From the NCBI GenBank assembly GCA_003167475.1, contig PMTB01000268.1, positions 1 through 40,411 on the forward strand: 40,411 nt of DNA. Reading direction: 5' to 3'. This DNA is from a candidate division FCPU426 bacterium. GTDB taxonomy: Bacteria > Oederibacteriota > PGYV01 > Palsa-1178. Made by a program: the position numbers and the translations under genes. Below the pieces are notes generated by a model. It was not told where the DNA came from. It searched no databases and was given only the letters and a program-made list of their open reading frames with translations. This document shows, in pieces, positions 7,836 to 17,700 of this stretch. Positions within the stretch are counted from its first letter, which is position 1. Every line of letters begins with the position of its first letter.

Positions 7836-8399
7836 ATGAAATACGCGGTTGCTTTTGCGGTTGCGGCCGGGTTATTTTTGGCCGGGTGCGCCAATAATGG
7901 CGGTGATATAAAAAAACAGGAGGTTACGGCTTTGAACATTTATGACATCACGGTTAAGGATATGGCGGAAAAAGATGTTGTTTTATCGGAGTACAAGGGC
8001 AAGGTGCTTCTTATAGTGAACACGGCAACGCATTGCGGTTTTACACCGCAATACCCCGGCTTGCAGGCGCTTTACGCGAAGTACAAGGACAAAGGATTTG
8101 AGATACTTGATTTCCCATGCAACCAATTCATGGGCCAGGCGCCGGAAGGGATAGAGGAGTACCATAATATATGCACAACAAGGTTTGGCGTTACATTCCG
8201 GCAGTTTGCGAAAATAGACGTGAACGGCGGGAATGAATCCCCGCTTTACACCTATCTCAAGAAAAACTCAGACGGAAAGAATATAGGATGGAATTTCACG
8301 AAATTTCTCATAGACAGGGAAGGCTCTCTGGTGAAAAGATTTGATTCCAAGGACAAGCCGGAAAGCATAGACCCGGAGATCGCGAAGCTTGTGGAATAG
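7836..8399 (+). CDS. Lipoprotein glutathione peroxidase (thioredoxin-type)
   Basis: A 187-residue enzyme of the GPx family that reduces hydroperoxides. It has the N-T-A-T-H-C-G-F-T-P-Q-Y active-site block with peroxidatic Cys67 (Cys, not selenocysteine), F-P-C-N-Q-F (Gln97) and W152-N153, completing the catalytic tetrad. Cys113 in 'ICTTRFGVTF' sits where thioredoxin-dependent GPx enzymes keep the resolving Cys, so thioredoxin rather than glutathione is the likely reductant. Unusually, it begins with a lipoprotein signal (lipobox L-A-G-C, Cys18), placing it in the periplasm or on the outer membrane, where it would need an exported reductant. Shine-Dalgarno AAGGAGGG precedes the ATG. The family call is firm. 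Confidence 0.9.
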   Translation: MKYAVAFAVAAGLFLAGCANNGGDIKKQEVTALNIYDITVKDMAEKDVVLSEYKGKVLLIVNTATHCGFTPQYPGLQALYAKYKDKGFEILDFPCNQFMGQAPEGIEEYHNICTTRFGVTFRQFAKIDVNGGNESPLYTYLKKNSDGKNIGWNFTKFLIDREGSLVKRFDSKDKPESIDPEIAKLVE

Positions 8400-8470
8400 T
8401 TGAAAGTTGAGGTTTGTTTCCATAGCAGTATGGGTTTAAGGCTCCAAACAATGGAGTCTTACCGGTACTT

Positions 8471-8540
8471 GTAGTGGCGGATATTATCCGCCACATCGCG
8501 GGAAGTCAATAGGCTGGCGCATCATTATATGCGCCGCAAC
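8471..8540. repeat. REP doublet: two palindromes head to head (copies 2 and 3)
   Basis: On the + strand, GTAG (8471-8474) precedes the palindrome TGGCGGAT-att-ATCCGCCA (8475-8493). On the minus strand, GTTG-C precedes GGCGCAT...ATGCGCC (8532-8513). The pair faces inward, as in bacterial interspersed mosaic elements made of two inverted REPs. The minus-strand unit with its flank (8540-8497) is nearly identical to 18284-18324 beyond the giant gene. The rest of the 8400-8692 gap holds one weak hairpin (AAGGCTCCA/TGGAGTCTT, 8439-8461) without a T-run. Confidence 0.65.
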
Positions 8541-8692
8541 ACATGCTTTAAAACACCTGATAGTGTTTAAAAACCTACACTATGTATTAAAACCCGACAG
8601 TTGGGTTTCGCTGGACAAAATCCTTTCATAAAATCCCATGTTTATAAGCCGAAATATTGAAAATATTGGTATGAATATTGCTTATAAACTTA

Positions 8693-8701
8693 TGGTATAA
8701 T
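8693..8701 (+). promoter_or_regulatory. Extended -10 promoter of the giant gene
   Basis: TGGTATAAT (8693-8701) is a perfect extended -10; no good -35 is present. Transcription from about 8708 would exclude the TTG at 8678 as start and favour the TTG at 8735. Confidence 0.5.
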
Positions 8702-8734
8702 TATTTATATCCTCAGCTGAAAGGAAAGAAACAT

Positions 8735-11700
8735 TTGAAAAATAACACTAAAACCGGCAGGCTGCTTTCATCCAATCAGTTGTTTTTTATGTTTTTGTCC
8801 TTGCTGTTATTTTTACCTGTTTTATCATCCGCGACAACCTGGACCAATGTCGGCTCCCCAGGGTTTTCAGTTGGCACTTCGAACTATCCCACGCTTAAAG
8901 TTTACAACAGCGTCCCTTATGTATCTTTCATGGACGCGGCCAGCAACTCGAAAACATCGGTCATGAGGTATTTGGCCGGTTCCTGGCAGTATGTGGGCGC
9001 CCCCGGAATATCAGCCGGCACGTCGCAGTATGTTTCAATGGATATAGACCAGGCAAACGGGAACATATATATAGCCTATCAGGACAGCGCAAATGGAAAC
9101 AGGCTCAGTGTTATGAAATATGACGGGACCTCGTGGGGTTATGTCGGGGCCCCGGGATTTTCTTCCGGCGCGGTATATGTGGCGCTGCCTTTTGTGCGTA
9201 ATGGAATTCTTTATGTTTTTTGCGACGACAACCAGGGGTCAGTATATAAATTTAACGGGTCCAGCTGGGCGCTGGCGGCGCCGCAGGGATTTATCACAAG
9301 CGCTTCGGACTATTCTTTTTTTGTGGCTGACGATCTCACCATGTATGCCGCGTACAAGGATTTTAACAACTCGAGCAAAATATCCGTGCAAAAATCAAGC
9401 GGTTTGTCCTGGACCTATGTCGGCGGCTCGCCGGGCATCACGCCCGGGGCGGCGCAGGCAAGTTCAATATGGATAGATAACGGGACGCCCTACCTGGCGT
9501 ACTCGGACCAGCTTAACGCAAGCAGACTTTCCGTGATGAAGTTTGACGGCTCGTCGTGGGGATATGTCGGAGCGCAGGATTTTTCAGGGGCGGCCGCGTC
9601 TTTTGTTTCGCTGTTTATGTACAACGGGACCCCGTTTGTCGGGTTTCAGGACAGCGCGAACGGGAACGGTGCTTCTGTCATGAAATTTGACGGGACTTCA
9701 TGGGGATATGTGGGCACACCGGGATTCTCGGCAGGCCTTGTATGGTTCACTTCGCTTTACGTGAACCTCGGAACGCCCATCATCGCGTATATGGACAACG
9801 CGTACAGCGCCATGGATACGGTCATGAGTTACGGGCCGTTGACGGGGGTGGATACTCCCACTTTTACTTGCACCATAACACCCACGCCGACTTCCACGGG
9901 CACGCAGTGCGTACTTCTGCCTGTGTCGACAATAACCTATCCGGGAACGGCTTTCACAAACAGCGCTTCGTATATTTCAGGAACCGCCTTTGCGGCCTGC
10001 GGCACCATCACGCAGGTTGACGTTTCAATATATTCGGCTCCGCTCGGCCAGTACTGGAACGGTCTCACATGGCAGGCCGTGCAGTTCTGGGTTCCGGCAA
10101 CGGTCGCAATAGGATGGATATATAATTTTACGCCGCCGTCCGACGGGCAGTACACGATACGCAGCAGGGCTCACGATTCTTCAGGCAATATAGAAATTCC
10201 CGGCGCGGGTATAATGCTCAACTACGACCACACTGTCCCGTTATCTGTCATTACTTCGCCTTCAAACAATGTTTACTACAACACCATCCCGCCGAATTTC
10301 GCCGGCACAGCGGCTGATACGGGTTCGGGAGTGGGGAAAGTACGCCTAATGCTTTACAACATAACCAATGACGTATACTGGGACGGCTCCAGTTGGATAC
10401 CGTTCGCGACCCAGTGGTTTGACGCGTCAGGGACGAACAGCTGGTTTTATTCCTCGGCCAATCCCGGATGGACATCCGGAAGCTACGATTTCGCGTCCGA
10501 GGCAGTGGATAATGCGGGGAACACCCAGGCCACACTGACAACAGGGGTGAACCACATTAGTTTTATTTTTGACAACACCGCGCCCGCAAGCGCGATAAGT
10601 TATCCCATAAACTCATCCACGCTCCCGAGCCTGACAAATATTTCCGGAACGGTTACGGAGAACACAGACGGAAGCGGATTATCGACATCCGGTGACGCTT
10701 TGCAAATATATATATATAACCTCACGGATAACGTCTACTACGACGGCGTCAGCGGTTGGACAGCGGCCCAGACATGGATAAACACAAACGTATTATGCAC
10801 AGCCTGCGTATCAAGCGGATGGACCTACGCCGTATCTGACTCCATCTGGATCTCCGGGAAAACATACCAGATAATGGCAAGGGGAAAAGACAAGCTTGGA
10901 AATACGGAAACAACAGGCGCATGGGTGGATTTTACGTTCCTTCCGCTTACTGCGACGTATACTGTCACAATTACCCCTACATTTACACAGACACCGACCC
11001 GTACCGTGACCCCGACACTAACCATAACGCCCACGTCCTGCGTGAGGCTTGACACTTCTTTTAACGGAACAGGGTTCGTGACACTCAACGGCGGCGGGAC
11101 GGGCGGGTCCGCAAATGATTTTGGTTTTGACCTGAAACTGGACGGATCCGGCCGCATAATTTTAGCCGGAGTCCGGTATAACGGGACAAATGGCGATATG
11201 GCCCTCTGGAGGTTTAACAGCAACGGGACATTGGACACCACCTTCAACGGAGGCGCCGGCTATGTGATGAACAACGGCACGGCCGGTGGAAATGGAGCCG
11301 ACGCAGCCAATGCTGTTGTAATAGATTCTTCAGGCAGGCTCGTCGCCTGCGGGTACAGCACAAATGCCACCGCTTATCAGAGCATGGTTATATGGAGGTA
11401 TAATAGCGACGGCACGCCGGATACATCTTTTAACGGAACGGGTTATATCACGCGCAGCGGCACGGCTGGAGGAACGGCAAGTGACGGCGGAACGGACCTG
11501 AAGATTGACAGGCTTGGCAGAATAACGGTATGCGGTTACAGCACAGCTTTGAGCGGGGATACATACATGGCAATCTGGAGATATTTAAGCGACGGCACCC
11601 CAGATACATCGTTCAACGGTACGGGTTTTGTGACGAACCACAACGCGGCCGGCGGTAACGGTTCGGACTACGGGAGCGCCATGGCAATTGACGCCAGTGA

Positions 11701-14700
11701 CAGGATAATAGTAACCGGATTTTCCGACGAGCAGCCGGGAGGGGGGCATAATTTCGACATGACAGTCTGGAGATATAATCCGGACGGGACCATAGACACC
11801 ACATTCGGCGCGGGGAACGGGTATATGACCCATAATAACGCGGCCGGAGCGAACAGTGATGACCGTGGAAATTCCGTTATCATAGATAATTCCGGGAATA
11901 TTGTGGTGGGCGGCGCTTCCGCCAAAAGCGGAGCCCTGACAGCCATGGCTGTATGGAGGCTTCTGCCGAACGGACAGCTTGATAGCACTTTCAACGGACT
12001 CGGTTACGCGGTCATGTCGGTCAGTTCTTCAAATGACGCCGCGAACGCAGTTGCCATAGACGCTAACAACAGGATAGTTCTCGCAGGAATAGTCTTTAAT
12101 CCGGCGGCAGGTTATGACCTGGCTATATGGAGGTACAATAATGACGGCACTCCTGATACGACATTTAGTTACAACGGATACGTGACGCATAACAGCGCGG
12201 CTGGAGGCAACGGCAGCGATGAAGTGTCGGGCCTGGCAATCGACGCGCAAAACAGGATAGTAGCCGGGGGAGACTCGGTGAGCGTTTCCAACAGCTATGA
12301 TGTGGCCGTTTGGCGCTATACGGACAACTGTTCCGTGTTCAATACGCCGACACGCACGGCCACTTCCGCAACGTCAGCAACGCCGACCAATTCAGTTACT
12401 GCAACCATGACTTCCACTCCGGCGGCCCTGCCAAACGCCGGGAATTCATGGACCATGGCCGCGTGCTCGGCTCCGTTCGCGGACAGGAGCGCTTTCGGTT
12501 TTGCTTCATATAACGGCCTGATGTGGGTTGCGGGCGGTACTTCGGGCGGCACGCCTTACCAGGATGTGTGGAACACTTCCGACGGCATCAACTGGAACCT
12601 TGTAACCGCAACTGCGTCCTGGCAGGCGCGAAGCGGGTTTGCCATGCTGCCGTTTAACGGAAAACTTTACATAATTGGCGGCGTCGGCGGGATGGGATAC
12701 ACAAGCGAAGTATGGTCCACCTTAAACGGAACAACATGGAACCTTGAAACAACGGCTCCTTTCACAGGCAGGGACGGATTCACTGCCGTGGTATATAATA
12801 ATGAAATCTGGGTCATAGGCGGGTTCGGGCCGCCGACCGGGCTGAAAAATGACGTGTGGCATTCAGCTAACGGGGTGGACTGGACTTTAGCCACGGGCAA
12901 CGCGGCTTTTGGGCCGAGGTCGGGGCATACGAGCGTGGTAATGAACGGCTTTATGTGGGTGATAGCCGGGGCCAACAGCACGCAGCAGGTAAATGACGTG
13001 TGGTATTCATCCGACGGAGCGGCATGGACCCGGATGACGAACTCCGCTGGATTTGCAATAAGGGAAGGCCACGCGAGCGTGGTATATGACGGGAAGATGT
13101 GGGTCATAGGAGGACAGAGCGGCAACGGCACAAACGAATATAACGACGCGTGGTACTCTTCAACAGGCGGGGTATGGACAGCGGCGACAGCCGGCGGAGG
13201 TTTTGAAACGCGCAGCGGGCTTGGGGCGGATATTTTCAACAATCAGATATGGATAGCCGGCGGATATCATGATTCAAACGGCGCTTATTTGAATGACGTG
13301 TGGTATTCACCTCTTGCCGGGACCGTGACACCGGTAAATACCTGCCCTCCCGCGTCAACATATACATTTACGGCCACCAGCACGCGGACGAACACCATTA
13401 TACCAACGCTCACGCATACGGTCACGCCCTCGCTCACCCCCACGCCGGGCGCGCCGCCGTGCAAGACGTTCCTTAATTACGCGGGCAACGAATGGCTCGG
13501 CAGGACATTTGGCAACGCCAATGCGGCGGCAGTCGGGCCGAATAATTACACTTACGTTATCCTGCCCGGGCAGGTGCTTGTTTATGATGAATTCGGATTT
13601 TATAATTCCTCGTTCGGCGCGACCGGGTTCGGCAACGGCGGATTCAATAATGCGATGGGAATAGCAGTGGACGCATCCGGTAATATATATGTGGCCGACC
13701 AGGAGAACAGCCTGATACAAAAATTCGGGCCGGCCGGGAATTTTATAACGCAGTGGGGCGGATTGGGCTTGGGAGACGGGCAGCTTGACCAGCCTGACGG
13801 CGTGGCCGTGGATAACATCGGAAATATATATGTGGCCGACACGGGCAATAACAGGGTGGAAAAATTCACTAACACAGGGGTGTTTATCCTGAAGTACGGC
13901 TCAGCCGGGACCGCCATAATGCAGTTTGATTCGCCGCAGACTTTGGCCTGCGACGCCGCGGGCAATGTGTATGTCACCGATACGAACAATAACAGGGTGC
14001 AGAAGTTCAGCTCAACCGGAGTTTTCATCACAACATGGGGCGCGAACGGGTCCGCTGCCGGGCAGTTCATCAATGAGCACGGTATTTGCGTCGACGCAGG
14101 CGGCAACGTGGTTGTCAATGACAGGGGAAACAACAGGTTTGAAGTATTTGACACTAACGGCGGATTTATAAGGCAGTTTGGCGCCTTTGGCGACGCTGCC
14201 GGGCAGTTTGACGATGTCAGGGGCATAACGATGGACAATTCCGGAAATATCATAGTTGTCGACCAGGCCCCGAACATGCTTGAGTGGTTCGACATTAACG
14301 GCAATTATTTGAAAAAAGTCGGGAATGCGGACAATGCGCCCGGCAATACCATCAGGCCTTTTGGGCTTGCTTCCGGCGGGACGGGATTCCTTTACTTTAC
14401 AAATGACTCGGATTTTTACATACAAAAGTTTGCCCTGTCAGGCGCCTATATAGGCACGATCGGCAGCGGTTCAGGAAGCGGCAACGGGCAGTTCAATAGC
14501 CCCAGGGGCCTTGCGGTCGACGCGGCAGGCAACGTGTACGCGGTGGACCAGTCGAATTTCAGGGTACAGAAATTTTCCAGCGCGGGAGCGTTCCTGCTGA
14601 AGTTCGGCAGCCAGGGCACGGCTAACGGCCAGTTCAAAACCGCGCAGTATCTGGCGTTGGACGCTTCGGGGAATATATATGTGACTGACAATGACAGCGC

Positions 14701-17700
14701 GCTCAACAGGGTGCAGAAGTTCAGCCCCGCTGGCGTTTATATCACACAGTGGGGCGGCTTAGGAGGCGGCAACGGGAAGTTTAATTCGCCGGCCGGCATT
14801 GCGGTGGACGCGGCAGGGTATGTGTATGTGGCGGACCAGTATAATGACAGGGTTCAAAAATTTGACGCGAACGGGGTTTATATTTCGCAGTGGGCAGTGC
14901 CGGGCGCGCCCGTGGGGCTGGCGGCTGATATTTCCGGCAACATATGGGTATGCGACACGGACAACATGAACATAAATAAATATTCACCTGCCGGCGTCCT
15001 GCTTGATACCATAACCGGCGGCAAAGGCGAGGCTCCGGGCCAGTTTAACGCATTAAACGCGGTAGCGGTAAGCAACAACGGCGACATATACGCCGGTGAT
15101 TATTGGGCATGCAGGGTCGCGCATTATTACTGCTCCATGCCCGCGGCAACCGCCACATTTACCGGTACATACACGGTCACCATGACAATAACGCCGAGCG
15201 TGACACCGTCGTGTACGATGACTTTTACAGCCACCCCGACCGCGACATTTACCGGGACAATTACCAATACGTTCACAAATACCCAGGTTACATCGACCTT
15301 TACGCCGTCTTCCACGCGGACATCCACCTTTACACAGTCTTCAACGGTAAGCCCGACATTTACCATAACGCAGACATGGACAACTCTGCCGGTTGCGACC
15401 GCAACCTCAACGCCGAACGGGTTGTACACGCTTGCCGGAAATATAATAACCGACGGATATCTAAACGCGGTGACAGCCGATTCTTCAGGGGTGTTCCTCG
15501 GGGGCCTGTTCAATTATATCGGGCCGCGGACCGGTCAGGGAATTTCGCTCAATAAAAATACCGGCACAGCGGTTGCGGGTATGCCGGAGATAGCCGGCGG
15601 CGGGTCTTACGGCGTCGACACAGTCGTGCCGGACGGCGTTGGCGGATGGTACATAGGAGGCGACTTCACATCTGTCGCGGGCCAGCCAAGGGCGCACATC
15701 GCGCATATACTTTCCAATGGCGTGCTTGACGCGCAGTTCAACCCCGGAGCGAACGGGACCGTCATAGTACTAGCTCTTGACGGTAACGGCAATATATTTG
15801 CCGGAGGATTCTTTACCGTCATAGGGAGTCAGAACAGGAACCTAATAGCAAAATTAAACGCGGTGACAGGGGCGGTCAACGGCAGCTTTAACCCGGCGCC
15901 TGTCGGCAGTTATGTGCAGTCACTGGCGCTTGATACGGCCGGGAATATTTACGTGGGCGGAACATTTACGAACATAGCCGGCCAGAATATAAACTACCTG
16001 GCGAAACTTAACGCTGCAAACGGAGTTGCGGACACGGGGTTCAACGCGAACCCGAACGCCACGGCGCACTCAATACTTCTCGACGGCTTGGGAAGCCTGT
16101 ATGTTGCCGGAGATTTTACAACAATTGGAGGGCAGGCATATTACGGTCTCGCCAAAGTTGACGCGGAGACAGGTCTTGCGGACACCAACTTTACGCCCGT
16201 GGTCGATAATATAATGCAGACAATGGTTTTGGACGGCAGCGGCAATTTGTTTATCGGAGGCTGGTTCACCCATGTGAACGGCTCAGTCAGGAATTACATA
16301 GCCAAGATAAACGCCTCAACTGGCGCGCTTGACGGCTCATTCAATCCCGGGGCGGACAATCCGGTGTATCCGCTGGCTCTTGACGGCTCCGGAAATATAT
16401 ACATCGGCGGATCGTTCACAAACATGGGCGGGTCCCCCAGGGGCCGCATAGCCAAGGTAAACGCCTCAAACGGAAGTGTTGACCCGTCATTTACACCATA
16501 CGCGGACAACAATGTGTCGGCAATAGCCTTTGACGGAAGCGGGAATGTTTTTGTCGGTGGGCTTTTCAACTCGATCGGCGGGTATGCCAGGCAGAACATC
16601 GCGAGACTGCACGCTGCGGACCTGTCCGTGGATACGGCTTTCAACATCAATTGCAATAATGAAGTGCTTTGCCTGCTGCTGCAGGGAAGCGACAATCTTT
16701 TTGTCGGCGGAAAATTCACAACCATAGCGTCGAGCGCGAGGCTTAATGTCGCGAAAATAAATGCCTTGAGCGGGGCGGCGGACGGAAGTTTCAATCCCGG
16801 CGCCGGCGCGTGGGTTTATTCCATGGCCATTGACCAGTCCGGGAATATTTACCTGGGCGGGCTTTTCACCATGATAAACAGCGTGGTGAGGCCGCATGTG
16901 GCAAAACTCAGCGCCTCAAATGGCGCCGTAGACGGGACTTTCAGCGCAATAGGCGCTGATTCGACGGTATTTTCCCTAGCCCTTGACCCAAGCGGCAGCC
17001 TTTACGTTGGCGGGATATTCAGCAATATAGGCGGCCTTTCCAGGAACTCACTTGCCAAAATAGATATGGGCAGCGGCAACGCTGACCCGGCTTTCAATGC
17101 GACGGCGCCAGTGGGTATAACTGTTGCGGCGCTCGCGCTTGACGGCGGCGGAAATATTTACGCTGCAGGCACATTCGCCTCCATCGGCGGCATAGCCAGG
17201 AGCGATATCGCCAGACTAAACGCAACAACAGGCTCGGGCGACGCGTCATTCACAATAAACTCGGACAATTCCGTGAATACCCTTTTAACGGATGGTTTCG
17301 GGGATATATACGCGGGCGGCAATTTCGGGGCCATGGGCGGTCAGGCCATATCTTACCTGGATAAAATAGCGATGTCATCCGGCACGGTGGACACAACTTT
17401 TAACATGGCCGTTAACAATCATGTAAACTCCATATATTTCTCGCCGGACAAGACCACGCTTTACGTTGGCGGTAATTTTACATCCATGCAGGGGAAACCC
17501 GCGGCCAATTTCGCGGCCATACACATGCTCGCGGGGATAGCGACGCCCACGTCGACATTTACAAAGACATTCACCGTGTCCCCGACACATACTTTTACCA
17601 GGACAGCCTCACCGACATATACAGCCACAGCCACGTCCACTCCGACATACACGGCCACGAACACCCCAACCCCTACCTTTACGGCCACGGATACGGCGAC

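Noticed and set aside
7836..8399. Selenocysteine in the glutathione peroxidase
   Set aside because: The catalytic codon is TGC (Cys67), with no in-frame TGA.
15140..15410. CRISPR-like appearance of short repeated units in Thr-rich linkers and stalks
   Set aside because: The repeats are degenerate ACN-xxx codon pairs in frame with a long gene, with no constant repeat or unique spacers. There are no cas genes.
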